Below are positions 17,928-27,359 of a DNA stretch of 64,000 nt, piece after piece. The position numbers and the translations under genes were made by a program. This stretch comes from VAZQ01 sp963758945 (GTDB lineage Bacteria; Pseudomonadota; Alphaproteobacteria; Rhizobiales; Xanthobacteraceae): the NCBI GenBank assembly GCA_963758945.1, contig CAVWXY010000006.1, forward strand, positions 1,116,001 through 1,180,000. The letters are read 5' to 3'. Numbering within the stretch: the stretch's first letter is position 1; every line of letters begins with the position of its first letter. The notes under the pieces were generated by a model, which worked only from the letters and a program-made list of their open reading frames with translations, searched no databases and was not told the origin of the DNA.

Positions 17928-17997
17928 GGGCGAACGATAAATGATGGACGGGCAATAGAGGCGGCATCAATGCTCTGCATCTGGGCTGTTTCATCCG

Positions 17998-19243
17998 TCA
18001 AACGCCCTTTGAAAATTTCGCCACCAGCTCCACGTGCGCCGAATAGAGGAACTGATCGACCGGCGTGACGCGCACGAGGCGATAGCCGCCGTCGACCAGA
18101 ATACGGGCGTCGCGCGCAAAAGTCGTGGGATTGCAGGAGACCGCGACCACGTTGGGCACTGTTGACGCCGCGAGCTGACGTGCCTGCGCATCGGCGCCCA
18201 GCCGCGGCGGATCGAACACGACGGCGTCGAACCGTTTGAGCTCGATCGGTAGGAACGGCCGCCGGAACAGGTCGCGCTCTAGTGCCTCGATCGGCTTCAG
18301 CCCTTGCGTTTCCGCCGCGGCGCGTCTCAGCGCGGTGACTGCGGCCGCATCATTGTCGGCGGCGGTTACCCGGGCGCGCTCGGAGAGCCGCAGCGCGAAC
18401 GGCCCGACGCCGCAGAACAGGTCGGCCACCGCCACCGCCCCTCCGCAATGCGCCGCCACTAGTCGCGCCAAAGCGGTTTCCCCGGCCGCAGTGGCCTGCA
18501 GGAAGGCACCCGGTGGCAGGATCAGTCGGGCGCTGCCGATCTGCAGGGTCGGCAGCAGCGCGCTGGGCGACCATTTCGCCGTGGCGTGTGAGGCGGGCAA
18601 GGCGGTGGTCCTCGGCAACTTGCGCCAGCTCGCTGATGCGCGCCGCCGGCAGCGCTCCCGATCCGCGAACGTCGACGTCGAGGCCGGCGTCGGTCGCCGT
18701 CGCCTGGATGTCGAGCGGCTTGCGCGCCGCGGCGAGCACTTCGGCGATGGCCCAAGCCGCCTCGATCGCGCCGCTCATTCCCGGCGCGAGGATGGGGCAG
18801 CGGTCGATCGCCACCAGGCGGTGCGCCCTGAAGGCGGCGAAGCCTACCTCCAGCACGTCGTGTTCGCTCCGCCGTGCGTGAAATACGGCGCGCCGGCGTC
18901 CGGCCCCGTGGGCATCGATGAGAGCGTCGGTCTCAGCGACGAGGCCGGCTCGCTCCAGCGCCGCCGTGAGCAGTTCGTGCTTCCAGTTGCGGTAGCGCGT
19001 CATAGCCAAATGCTGCAACGCGCAGCCGCCGCAGACTCCGAAATGCGGGCAGATCGGCGCAATGCGGTCGGGGCTCGCGCTGTCGACCGCAATGAGATGG
19101 CGACGGTCGGGATGGCCGTGCCACTGCTCGACCTCGGCGGTCTCGCCCGGTAGCGTATAGGGCACATAGACGGCGCCCGCGGGGGTGTCCGCGATGCCCT
19201 CGCCACGCGAGCCGAGCCGGGCGATCACCAAGCGCTCCACCAT
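17998..19243 (-). pseudogene. TrmA/RlmD-family RNA 5-methyluridine methyltransferase, frameshifted
   Basis: SAM-dependent RNA methyltransferase of about 415 residues, split. The N-terminal frame (19243 to about 18560) has the iron-sulfur motif CPHFGVCGGCALQHL (C-x5-C-x2-C). The C-terminal frame (about 18565 to 17998) has the SAM motif DLFCGVGPFALRL and the catalytic cysteine in AVSCNPTTFARD. Near 18555-18566 the sequence runs from VAQR in one frame to LLPTLQIGSARL in the other; one base is missing. Without repair neither part would be active. Everything else in both frames is conserved, so an assembly indel is as likely as a mutation. The substrate (23S rRNA U747/U1939 or tRNA U54 position) cannot be assigned. 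Confidence 0.85.
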
Positions 19244-19312
19244 ACGCGTTCGATAACCGGCGATCGCTGATGCGTCCAGAGAGGGGACCGCGGAGGCAGA
19301 GAAGGGAGGATA

Positions 19313-19375
19313 ACGGACAGACGGCCGAGGACGGCTGGGCGCTTGCTTATCCGTCCCCCGGCCTCCGCTGTCCGT
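19313..19375. repeat. Imperfect inverted repeat at the 3' end of the MATE gene
   Basis: ACGGACAG at 19313-19320 is the exact complement of CTGTCCGT at 19368-19375, and the inner parts (ACGGCCGAGG and CCCCGGCCTCCG) also pair with gaps, so the region can fold into a long imperfect hairpin spanning the MATE stop codon at 19347. It could act as terminator for the reverse-strand gene. A 17-base piece of it, beginning GGACAGACGG, recurs with one change after the CorA gene (6983-6999). Confidence 0.45.
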
Positions 19376-20762
19376 CCTTTGTCAGCCGATGAAACCGCCA
19401 GACCAGCAGGGTGGCGAAGGTCGCTACGGCGATGGAGAACCCGATCCAAACGCCGACCGCGCCCAGGGCGGTCCGCAAACCCAGTTCGTAGGCGCTGGTG
19501 AAGCCGATCAGCCAGAAGCTGACTGCGGCGAACAGCATCGGCACGCGCGTATCGTTGAGCCCGCGCAATGCGCCTGCCGCAACCCCCTGCACTGCATCGA
19601 CGACGAAGAAGCTGGCGCCGACGAGCAGCAGCGTGGCGCAGAGCCGTACCGTTGCGGCGTGCGCGGAGGCACCGCCTCCGAGGAAGAGCAGGGGTATTTC
19701 GTAACGAAACGCGACGACGGCGGCGGTCATCGCCGCCATGGCGACGCCGGCCAGGGCGATGGCGCAAAAGCCCGCCCGGCGCATGGCCAGGGCGTCGCGG
19801 CGCCCGACCGCCTGCCCGACGCGCACGGTCGCGGCGAGCGAGATGCCCCATGGAACCATGAACAGGATGGTCGCGACCTGCAATGCGATCTGGTGGGCCG
19901 CGAGCGCGGTGGTTCCGATCCAGCCCACCAGCAGTGCGGCGGAGGAGAACAGCCCCCATTCAAGCATCAGGGCACCGGAGATGGGAAACCCGATGGCGGC
20001 CAGCTTGCGCATCAGCTCCCAATCCGGCCGCCAGAAGCCGCCGAGCACGCGATACTTCTTGAACGGGCGGCAAGTGCAGCAAACCCAGATTGCACCCGCG
20101 CACATGGCGAGATTGACGAGCGTGGTCGCAAGTCCGGCGCCCAACAGGCCGAGGCGCGGCAGGCCGAAGGCGCCGTGGATCAGGGCATAGGCGAGCAGCC
20201 CATTCATTGGGATGGCGGCGAGCGTGACCCATAGGGCCGGCTGCGGGCGATCGACCGCACCCATGAAGTTGCGCAACGCGATGAAGCACCAAGCCGGGAC
20301 CATCGACCACGTCAATCCGGCGAGATAGCGCGCCGCGAGCCCGGCCGTTTGCGATGCCTGGCCGGCCACATTGAGAATGTCCTCGCCCCACAGCTGCGCG
20401 ACGTTGACGGGGGCGCCGATCATCACTGCGGCCCACAACCCCGCGCGCAGCGAACGGCGGACCATGCGCGGCTCGCGCGCGCCGAAGGCTTGCGCGGCGA
20501 GTGGTGCGACCGCGGAAACCGGTCCCATGCCGAGCACGAATCCGGCGAAGAGAATCAGGTGCGCCAACCCTACCGCCGCGATGGCGGCATCACCGAGCCG
20601 CCCGATGAGCACGAGGTCGGTCGTCATCATGGCAATCTGGCCCAACTGGGTCAGCGCCATTGGCCAGGCGAGCTTCACCGTCGCGATGCTCTCGGCCCGC
20701 CAAACCGCGCGCACTCCCGGCGCTGCGGAGCTGGAGGCAATAATGGTTCCCGGCGATGTCAT
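19347..20762 (-). CDS. MATE family efflux transporter (NorM-like)
   Basis: Multidrug and toxic compound extrusion pump of 471 residues, a Na+ or H+ antiporter of the inner membrane. Twelve hydrophobic segments are apparent in two repeats of six. Family blocks seen are AWPMALTQLGQIAMMTTDLVLIGRLG in the first helix region, PLAAQAFGAREPRMVRRSL, and GWIGTTALAAHQIALQVATILFMVPWGISLAATVRVGQAVGRRD at the start of the second half. The start ATG 20762 precedes a short charged leader. It is on the same strand as tlyA-dxs but separated by 54 bp from tlyA's end, so it may be the distal gene of that transcript. Substrate unknown. Confidence 0.92.
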   Translation of the reverse strand: MTSPGTIIASSSAAPGVRAVWRAESIATVKLAWPMALTQLGQIAMMTTDLVLIGRLGDAAIAAVGLAHLILFAGFVLGMGPVSAVAPLAAQAFGAREPRMVRRSLRAGLWAAVMIGAPVNVAQLWGEDILNVAGQASQTAGLAARYLAGLTWSMVPAWCFIALRNFMGAVDRPQPALWVTLAAIPMNGLLAYALIHGAFGLPRLGLLGAGLATTLVNLAMCAGAIWVCCTCRPFKKYRVLGGFWRPDWELMRKLAAIGFPISGALMLEWGLFSSAALLVGWIGTTALAAHQIALQVATILFMVPWGISLAATVRVGQAVGRRDALAMRRAGFCAIALAGVAMAAMTAAVVAFRYEIPLLFLGGGASAHAATVRLCATLLLVGASFFVVDAVQGVAAGALRGLNDTRVPMLFAAVSFWLIGFTSAYELGLRTALGAVGVWIGFSIAVATFATLLVWRFHRLTKDGQRRPGDG

Positions 20763-20816
20763 GGCGCGGCACCATAAGGCGTGCCGTGGCGAGAGAAAGG
20801 CGTAGCCGGCGGAATT

Positions 20817-21548
20817 TCAGATGTGGTGGGCCGCGATGAAGAATTCACGGTTGCCGTCGCCGCCTGGAATTGCGGAGGGGACAATGCCGGTGACCTGCCA
20901 GCCGCGCGAGGCGACGAACGCGGCGACATCGCCGCAGACCGCGGCGTGAGTGGCGGGATCGCGCACGATGCCCTTCCTGACGTACGGCCGGCCTGCTTCG
21001 AATTGCGGCTTGATCAGCGCCAGCAGCTGCGCCGGCGTTGCTGCGAGATGCAGAGCTGCCGGCAGGACGAGCTTGAGCGAGATGAAGCTCACATCGATGG
21101 TCACGAAGTCGGGCGGTTCGGGGAGCTGCGCGGCATCGAGCGCGCGAATATCGGTGGCCTCGATTGACAGGAGTTGCGGCCGCGCGCGCAGGCTGGGGTG
21201 CAACTGGCTACGACCGACATCGACGGCATAGACGCGCCGGGCGCCGCGGGCGAGTAGAGCGTCGGTGAAGCCGCCGGTCGAGGCGCCGACATCGAGGCAG
21301 ACACGGCCGGAAGGATCGAGGCGGAAGCGGTCGAGTGCTGCCGCGAGCTTGACGCCGCCGCGCGACACGTAGGGGTGCGCCGGTTCCGCGCGCAGCTTCG
21401 CACCAAAGGAGACTTCGTGCGAGGGCTTGCTGACGATCACCTCGTCGGCCGTCACCAGCCCTGCCGCGATGGCGGCTTGCGCCTGGGCACGGCTCGCGAA
21501 CAGGCCGCGTTCGACGAGCAGGCGGTCGATGCGGATACGGGAGGCCAT
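20817..21548 (-). CDS. tlyA: TlyA-family rRNA 2'-O-methyltransferase / hemolysin-like protein
   Basis: Protein of 243 residues combining an N-terminal S4 RNA-binding domain (IRIDRLLVERGLFASRAQAQAAI ... VTADEV) with an FtsJ-type Rossmann methyltransferase (CLDVGASTGGFTDALLARG). Mycobacterial TlyA methylates C1409 of 16S and C1920 of 23S rRNA; older annotations call it hemolysin A. ATG 21548 is the first methionine before the S4 domain; the open frame upstream runs into dxs sequence. It follows dxs by 71 bp on the same strand, a conserved pairing in alphaproteobacteria, with xseB often in the same cluster (here xseB is 5 kb away). Confidence 0.9.
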   Translation of the reverse strand: MASRIRIDRLLVERGLFASRAQAQAAIAAGLVTADEVIVSKPSHEVSFGAKLRAEPAHPYVSRGGVKLAAALDRFRLDPSGRVCLDVGASTGGFTDALLARGARRVYAVDVGRSQLHPSLRARPQLLSIEATDIRALDAAQLPEPPDFVTIDVSFISLKLVLPAALHLAATPAQLLALIKPQFEAGRPYVRKGIVRDPATHAAVCGDVAAFVASRGWQVTGIVPSAIPGGDGNREFFIAAHHI

Positions 21549-21619
21549 GGATGCGCCGTCGCCAGCCGTAACGATGAGGCAAGCGCGCACCGCGCCGCCT
21601 GCCTGGCGCTGAACTCGCG

Positions 21620-23548
21620 CTAGGCGCGTCCGAGCTTCACCGTCTCGCCATGCAGGTTCTGGCCGAGCGCCTCGAACGCCTTGGCGACGATGCTCTTGGT
21701 GTCGAGGCCGGCCTGCGCGTACATGGCCGCGGGCGAGTCCTGATCGATGAAGATATCGGGCAGCACCATGGGGCGCACTTTGAGCCCGCCGTCGAGCACG
21801 CCGTTGTCGGCGAGCGTGTGCAGCACGTGGGCGGCAAAGCCGCCGATGGCGCCTTCCTCGATGGTGATGAGTACCTCGTGCTCGCGCGCGAGGCGCAGCA
21901 GGAGGTCGGTATCGAGCGGCTTGGCGAAGCGCGCGTCCGCGACCGTGGTCGAGAGCCCGAGCGCGGCGAGCTCGTCCGCCGCCTTGAGGCATTCGCCGAG
22001 CCGTGCCCCGAACGAGAACAGCGCCACCTTGGTGCCTTCGCGCAAGATGCGCCCCTTGCCGATTTCGAGCGGAGTGCCTTCCGCCGGCATCGGCAGGCCG
22101 AGGCCCTCGCCGCGCGGATAGCGCAGCGCGGAGGGACGATCGTCGATGGCAGCCGCGGTCGCTACCATGTGCACGAGGTCGGCTTCATCGGCCGCTGCCA
22201 TGATGACGAAGCCCGGCAGGCATCCGAGATAAGCCACGTCGAAAGCGCCAGCATGGGTCGGGCCGTCGGCGCCGACGAGGCCCGCGCGGTCCATGGCGAA
22301 GCGCACCGGCAATCGCTGGATCGCGACGTCGTGCACCACCTGGTCGTAGGCACGCTGGAGGAAGGTCGAGTAGATGGTGGCGAAGGGCTTGAAGCCCTCG
22401 GTCGCGAGCCCGGCGGCGAAGGTCACGCCGTGCTGCTCGGCGATGCCGACGTCGAAGCAACGGTCGGGAAACTCCTTGGCAAACAGGTCAAGCCCGGTTC
22501 CCGACGGCATCGCGGCGGTAATGGCGACGATCTTGCCGTCCTTCTTCGCCTGCTTGATAAGGGCTTCGGCGTAGACCTTGGTATAGGCGGGCGCCGCCGC
22601 CTTCGACTTCACTTGCGCGCCGGTCGCTACGTCGAATTTGACGACGCCGTGATACTTGTCGGCCGACTTCTCGGCAGGCTCGTAGCCTTTACCTTTCTTC
22701 GTTACGACGTGAACCAGGAACGGTCCGTTTTTGGCGTCGCGCACGTTCTTGAGCACCGGCAGGAGATGGTCGATGTTGTGCCCGTCGATCGGCCCGACAT
22801 AGAAGAATCCGAGCTCGTCGAACAAGGTACCGCCGGTGACCAGGCCGCGGGCATACTCCTCGATCGCCACCGCGCGCTGCTCGAGAAATGGCGGCAGCAG
22901 CTTGGCGAGCTTCTTGACGGTATGGCGCACCGAGCGGTAGGCGCGCCCAGAGACGAGACGCGCGAGATAGGCGGACAGCGCGCCGACCGGCGGTGCAATC
23001 GACATGTCGTTATCGTTGAGAATGACGATCAGCCGCGAGTTCATGGCTCCGGCATTGTTCATGGCCTCATAAGCCATGCCGGCCGACATGGCGCCGTCGC
23101 CGATCACGGCAATGACGTCGTTGGCCTTGCCTTCGAGGTCGCGGGCCACCGCCATGCCGAGGGCGGAGGAGATCGACGTGGACGAGTGCGCCGCACCGAA
23201 CGGGTCGTATTCGCTTTCGGCGCGTTTGGTGAAGCCGGAAAGCCCGCCGCCCTGCCGCAGCGTGCGGATGCGGTCGCGCCGGCCGGTCAAAATCTTGTGG
23301 GGATAGGCCTGATGGCCCACGTCCCAGATCAGACGATCCTCCGGCGTGTTGAACACGTAGTGGAGGGCCACCGTCAGCTCGATCACCCCGAGCCCGGCGC
23401 CGAGATGGCCGCCGGTGACCGCCACCGCGTCGATGGTCTCCTGGCGCAATTCATCGGCGAGTTGGCGCAGCTGCCCGCCCTCCAGGCGGCGCAGATCCGC
23501 CGGAGTCTTGACTTGGTCGAGCAATGGGGTCTTCGAGGGCTCTGGCAC
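21620..23548 (-). CDS. dxs: 1-deoxy-D-xylulose-5-phosphate synthase
   Basis: Thiamine-diphosphate enzyme that condenses pyruvate with glyceraldehyde 3-phosphate, the first step of the MEP isoprenoid pathway and a branch to thiamine and pyridoxal. The 642 residues are full length. The TPP-binding motif GDGAMSAGMAYEAMNNAG ending in NDNDMSI lies near residue 155; DVGIAEQHGVTFAAGLA carries the catalytic glutamate; DRAGLVGADGPTHAG is the conserved C-terminal-domain block. The start is GTG 23548 (reads MPEPSKTPLLDQV) with GGAG eight bases upstream; earlier in-frame codons add an unrelated leader. Divergent from ku across 191 bp. Confidence 0.96.
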   Translation of the reverse strand: MPEPSKTPLLDQVKTPADLRRLEGGQLRQLADELRQETIDAVAVTGGHLGAGLGVIELTVALHYVFNTPEDRLIWDVGHQAYPHKILTGRRDRIRTLRQGGGLSGFTKRAESEYDPFGAAHSSTSISSALGMAVARDLEGKANDVIAVIGDGAMSAGMAYEAMNNAGAMNSRLIVILNDNDMSIAPPVGALSAYLARLVSGRAYRSVRHTVKKLAKLLPPFLEQRAVAIEEYARGLVTGGTLFDELGFFYVGPIDGHNIDHLLPVLKNVRDAKNGPFLVHVVTKKGKGYEPAEKSADKYHGVVKFDVATGAQVKSKAAAPAYTKVYAEALIKQAKKDGKIVAITAAMPSGTGLDLFAKEFPDRCFDVGIAEQHGVTFAAGLATEGFKPFATIYSTFLQRAYDQVVHDVAIQRLPVRFAMDRAGLVGADGPTHAGAFDVAYLGCLPGFVIMAAADEADLVHMVATAAAIDDRPSALRYPRGEGLGLPMPAEGTPLEIGKGRILREGTKVALFSFGARLGECLKAADELAALGLSTTVADARFAKPLDTDLLLRLAREHEVLITIEEGAIGGFAAHVLHTLADNGVLDGGLKVRPMVLPDIFIDQDSPAAMYAQAGLDTKSIVAKAFEALGQNLHGETVKLGRA

Positions 23549-23680
23549 GGGAAAGCTCCACCGACAAATCAGCGGCCGTAACCTACCGGCATGACTAGAA
23601 TTTAACCAGCCGGGATGGCAAGCCAAATCGGGAACACGGCGAAGTCCTTAACGCGCCTCGGTTTTTCTGCGAAGCTCGCA

Positions 23681-23706
23681 GGAACTGGGCGCCTGCCCGG
23701 AGCGTT
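23681..23706 (+). promoter_or_regulatory. Putative EcfG (general stress sigma) promoter ahead of ku-ligD
   Basis: GGAAC at 23681-23685, a 17-base spacer, then CGTT at 23703-23706, which matches the GGAAC-N16/17-CGTT consensus recognised by EcfG/RpoE2-type general stress sigma factors of alphaproteobacteria. The -10 element ends 33 bases before the ku ATG, a normal 5' leader length. Confidence 0.65.
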
Positions 23707-23739
23707 TTTCGTCGTCCCCCGAGGCGGATTAGTTGCGTC

Positions 23740-24627
23740 ATGGCACCGCGTGCGAATTGGAAGGGCTACCTGAAGTTGTCGCTCGTATCATGTCCTGTGG
23801 CACTGTTCTCGGCGACGACCACGCGAGATCGGGTGCGGTTCAATGTCATCAATCGCGAGAGCGGCCATCGGGTCCGTTACGAGGTCGTCGATGCGGAGAC
23901 CGGGAAGGAGGTCCCGCAGGAGAATCGAGTCAGAGGCTACAAGGTCGGCGGCGACGGTTACGTCCTGCTCGAGGAGCAGGAACTCGACGACGTCGCGCTC
24001 GAGAGCACGCACACGATCGAGATCGAAAGTTTCGTCGAGCGCCAGACGGTAGACGAGCTCTATCTCGACGAGTCCTACTATCTCGTCCCGGACAGCGAGG
24101 CGGGCTACGAGGCCTTCGCGGTGATCCGCGGAGCCATGCGCGAGGAGGGGCTGGTCGGGATCGCACGCGTGGTGCTCTACCGTCGCGAGCGGCTGCTGAT
24201 GCTGTCGCCGCGCAGCAAGGGCATTGTCGGCACCATGTTGCGCTACAGAGACGAAGTGCGCGACGAACACAGCTATTTCGATGAAATTCCAGATGTCAAG
24301 ATCGCCAAGGACATGCTCGATCTGGCGAAGCACATTCTGCGGTCCAAGAAGACCGAGTTCGACCCCTCGAAGTTCGAGGATCGATACGAGCGCGCGCTCC
24401 GGCAGTTGATCGCGGCGAAGCAGGCAGGCAGGAAACCGCCGCCGCCGGCTGTGCCGCAGCCGACCAATGTCGTGAACCTCATGGACGCGTTGCGCCGCAG
24501 CGTCCAGGCTGAACGCGGGGCAGCCGCAGAACCAAGCTCAAGCAAGCCACGGAAGCGGACGGCGCCGAAATCGGGGGCCTTCAAGCCGGCTTCCCCGAAA
24601 CGCAAGAAACTCAAACATGCGAGCTGA
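23740..24627 (+). CDS. ku: Non-homologous end-joining protein Ku
   Basis: Bacterial Ku homodimer subunit, 295 residues, which rings double-strand break ends and recruits LigD. The N-terminal start RANWKGYLKLSLVSCPVALF and the core blocks FNVINRESGHRVRYEVVD and KGYVLLEEQELDDV-like sequence (GYVLLEEQELDDVALES) are typical. The C-terminal 60 residues are lysine/arginine/proline rich (KPRKRTAPK, PKRKKLK), the extended basic tail found in rhizobial Ku that aids DNA binding. It overlaps ligD by 11 bp, so the two are translationally coupled. A stress-type promoter motif lies upstream. Confidence 0.95.
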   Translation: MAPRANWKGYLKLSLVSCPVALFSATTTRDRVRFNVINRESGHRVRYEVVDAETGKEVPQENRVRGYKVGGDGYVLLEEQELDDVALESTHTIEIESFVERQTVDELYLDESYYLVPDSEAGYEAFAVIRGAMREEGLVGIARVVLYRRERLLMLSPRSKGIVGTMLRYRDEVRDEHSYFDEIPDVKIAKDMLDLAKHILRSKKTEFDPSKFEDRYERALRQLIAAKQAGRKPPPPAVPQPTNVVNLMDALRRSVQAERGAAAEPSSSKPRKRTAPKSGAFKPASPKRKKLKHAS

Positions 24628-27352
24628 AGGGTCGGCGATCGTGGGACTGCAGACCTACCGCAAGAAGCGTAAGTTCGATGTTACTCCAGAGCCGCGCGGG
24701 CGCACGGGCCGCGCCAAGGGAAATCAGTTCGTCATCCAGAAGCATGCGGCGCGCCGTCTGCATTATGACCTGCGGCTCGAGCTCGACGGCGTGATGAAGA
24801 GCTGGGCGGTGACTCGTGGTCCGAGCCTCGTTCCGGGCGAGAAGCGTCTCGCAGTCGAGGTCGAAGACCACCCGGTCGAGTACAACAAATTCGAGGGCAC
24901 CATCCCGCAGGGAGAGTACGGCGGCGGCACCGTGTTGATTTGGGACCGCGGCCGTTGGCACCCCGATGGCGATCCGCGCGCGAGCTTGAAGAAGGGACAT
25001 CTCGATTTCACTTTGGACGGCAAGAAGCTGCACGGGCGCTGGCACCTGGTGCGCATGCGCCGCAGGCCGGGGGAAAAAAAAGACCCATGGCTTCTGATCA
25101 AGGCCCAGGATGAGGCAGCCCGCGGTGCGAACGATCCGGACATTCTCGAGGACATGCCGCTGTCGGTGGTGACCGGCCGCTCGATCCCCGAGATTGCCGA
25201 AGGCAAGGGTGCCAAACGAGTGTGGCATTCGAACCGGAGCGTGCAGGACAATGTGAAGTCGGGCGCGACCAAAGCCCAAGGATCGCCGCGGCGCACGCCC
25301 GCAAGTTCGCAACAGGGCGCGCGCAGTCCGCGCCGTTCGGCAAGCGAAAAGAAGACGGCGAAAAAGAAGGGCAAGGAGAGGAAGCCCCGGCCGCCCGGTG
25401 CCGCGGTGCCCGATTTCGTGCCGCCGGCGCTCGCCACCTTGCGCGCGACGGCGCCGGAGGGCCAGGGCTGGGTGCACGAGATCAAATTCGACGGTTACCG
25501 CATCCAGGCGCGGCTCGACCACGGCGAGGTCCGCCTGCTCACCCGCAAGGGGCTGGATTGGACCGGCAAATTTCCCAACGTCGCGGCGGCCATCGCCGAG
25601 CTCCCGGCGCGCACGGCGCTGATCGACGGCGAAGTGGTGGTCGAGACCGAGCGCGGGGTTTCGAGCTTTTCCGGACTGCAGGCGGCGCTCAAGGCTGGCG
25701 ATCGTGATCGCTTCATTTATTACGTGTTCGACCTTCTTCATCTCGACGGCCACGATCTGACCGGCCTGCCGTTGATCGAGCGCAAGGCCGAACTGGCACG
25801 CCTCGTCGGCAGGGCACGGCGTGGGCCGATCGTCTATAGCGAGCATTTCGAAGGCTCGGGCGAAGTGGTGTTGCGGCACGCCTGCGGGATGTCGCTCGAA
25901 GGCATCGTCTCCAAACGCAAAGATGCGCCATACAGCAGCGGCCGCTCGGACGCCTTCCTCAAGATCAAATGCGCGAACGCCCAGGAATTCGTGGTCGGCG
26001 GCTACTCCCCATCGACCGTGCTGCCGCGCGCGATCGGCGCGCTGGTCGCCGGCTACTACGACCGCGGCAGTCTCGTTTATGCCGGGCGTATCGGCACCGG
26101 CTACACCCAGGCGGTGGCGCGCGACCTGTGGAAGCGGTTACATCCGCTCGAGATCAAGGCACCCACGTTCGATCGGATTCCGCCCGAGGAAGCGCGCCGG
26201 CGCGACGTGCGCTGGGTCGAGCCCAAGACGGTGATCGAGGCGCAGTTCCGCGGCTGGACCGCGGACGCCCTGGTGCGCCAGGCGGCGTTCAAAGGGGTAC
26301 GCGAGGACAAGCCGCCGCGGGAGGTCGTTCGGGAGCTGCCGGCAGCGACCGCTGCAGAGGAGGGCCCTTTGCCAAAGACCGTGCTGAAGACCGCCGCCGA
26401 GGCGGCGCGGACGATCACGAAGACCTCGAAGAACTCGAAGAGGACCGCGAGGAAATCGTCAGGCGCCGCGGCTGCGGGGGAGGGGGGCGTGCGCTTCACC
26501 CATCCCGACCGGCTTTATTGGGCCGATGTCGGCGTCACCAAGCAGGATCTGGCGGATTACTACCGCTCGGTCTGGGATGTGATGGCGCCGCACGTCGTCA
26601 ACCGGCCGCTGGCGCTCGTGCGTTGTCCCGACGGAACCGCCGGCGAGTGCTTCTTCCAGAAGCATGCCTCGGCCGGCCTCGACGAGACACATCTGCGCAC
26701 CGTGATCGACAGCAAGAAACGTCAGGTCATTGCGGTCGAAAACCTCGATGGCCTGCTCTCGCTGGTGCAGGCCGGCGTGCTCGAAGTGCACGTGCGCGGC
26801 TCCACCATCGACCGCCTCGACGTTTGCGACCGCATCGTCTTCGATATCGACCCCGGCGACGCGGTCGCCTGGGCCGACGTGGTCGCCGCGGCGCGCGACG
26901 TGCGCCAGCGCCTCGCCGCCATCGGTCTTCGCAGCTTCGTCAAGCTCACCGGCGGCAAGGGCCTGCACGTGGTGCTGCCCATCGACGGCGCCGATTGGGA
27001 CAGCACCAAGAGCTTCGCACAGGCGGTCGCGCTCGCCATGACCGCCGACGAGCCCGATCGCTACGTCGCCAAGATGACGAAATCCCTGCGGAGGGGAAAG
27101 GTCTTCGTCGACTACCTGCGCAACTCCTTGGAGCAGACCTCAGTGGCGGTATATTCCACACGTGCCCGCGTGGGTGCGCCGGTATCGGTACCGGTGACGT
27201 GGGAGGAGTTAGGCCGCACCAAAAGCGGCAACCAATACACCGTGCTCAATCTGGGGAAGCGTCTTGGCAACCTCAAGCAAGACCCGTGGCAGGATATCGG
27301 GCGCGTGAAGCAGAAGCTCCCGGACCTGCGGGCGCTGCGCAAGCGCGGGTGA
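24617..27352 (+). CDS. ligD: Multifunctional DNA ligase D (phosphoesterase-ligase-polymerase)
   Basis: ATP-dependent end-joining ligase of 911 residues with domain order phosphoesterase, ligase, polymerase, as in Pseudomonas. The 3'-phosphoesterase domain (about 20-165) keeps His49, Asp51, Arg53, His85 and Tyr89. A basic, low-complexity linker (205-262) joins the ligase domain (about 265-560), whose adenylated lysine is Lys290 in EIKFDGYR. A second Ala/Lys-rich linker (580-622) precedes the primase-like polymerase domain (about 625-905) with catalytic Asp743/Asp745 in FDIDPGD. All three catalytic sites are intact. The ATG at 24617 overlaps the end of ku; a GTG at 24641 would give a slightly shorter protein that begins at LQTYRKKR-like sequence. 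Confidence 0.96.
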   Translation: MRAEGSAIVGLQTYRKKRKFDVTPEPRGRTGRAKGNQFVIQKHAARRLHYDLRLELDGVMKSWAVTRGPSLVPGEKRLAVEVEDHPVEYNKFEGTIPQGEYGGGTVLIWDRGRWHPDGDPRASLKKGHLDFTLDGKKLHGRWHLVRMRRRPGEKKDPWLLIKAQDEAARGANDPDILEDMPLSVVTGRSIPEIAEGKGAKRVWHSNRSVQDNVKSGATKAQGSPRRTPASSQQGARSPRRSASEKKTAKKKGKERKPRPPGAAVPDFVPPALATLRATAPEGQGWVHEIKFDGYRIQARLDHGEVRLLTRKGLDWTGKFPNVAAAIAELPARTALIDGEVVVETERGVSSFSGLQAALKAGDRDRFIYYVFDLLHLDGHDLTGLPLIERKAELARLVGRARRGPIVYSEHFEGSGEVVLRHACGMSLEGIVSKRKDAPYSSGRSDAFLKIKCANAQEFVVGGYSPSTVLPRAIGALVAGYYDRGSLVYAGRIGTGYTQAVARDLWKRLHPLEIKAPTFDRIPPEEARRRDVRWVEPKTVIEAQFRGWTADALVRQAAFKGVREDKPPREVVRELPAATAAEEGPLPKTVLKTAAEAARTITKTSKNSKRTARKSSGAAAAGEGGVRFTHPDRLYWADVGVTKQDLADYYRSVWDVMAPHVVNRPLALVRCPDGTAGECFFQKHASAGLDETHLRTVIDSKKRQVIAVENLDGLLSLVQAGVLEVHVRGSTIDRLDVCDRIVFDIDPGDAVAWADVVAAARDVRQRLAAIGLRSFVKLTGGKGLHVVLPIDGADWDSTKSFAQAVALAMTADEPDRYVAKMTKSLRRGKVFVDYLRNSLEQTSVAVYSTRARVGAPVSVPVTWEELGRTKSGNQYTVLNLGKRLGNLKQDPWQDIGRVKQKLPDLRALRKRG

Positions 27353-27359
27353 TGGGCTT

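Noticed and set aside
20817..21992. Longer tlyA reading to 21992
   Set aside because: The extra N-terminal part lies over the dxs gene in another frame and is Arg-rich without homology.
21650..23581. 643-residue ORF on the + strand
   Set aside because: Antisense to dxs; its composition and lack of family features show it is a mirror of the real gene.
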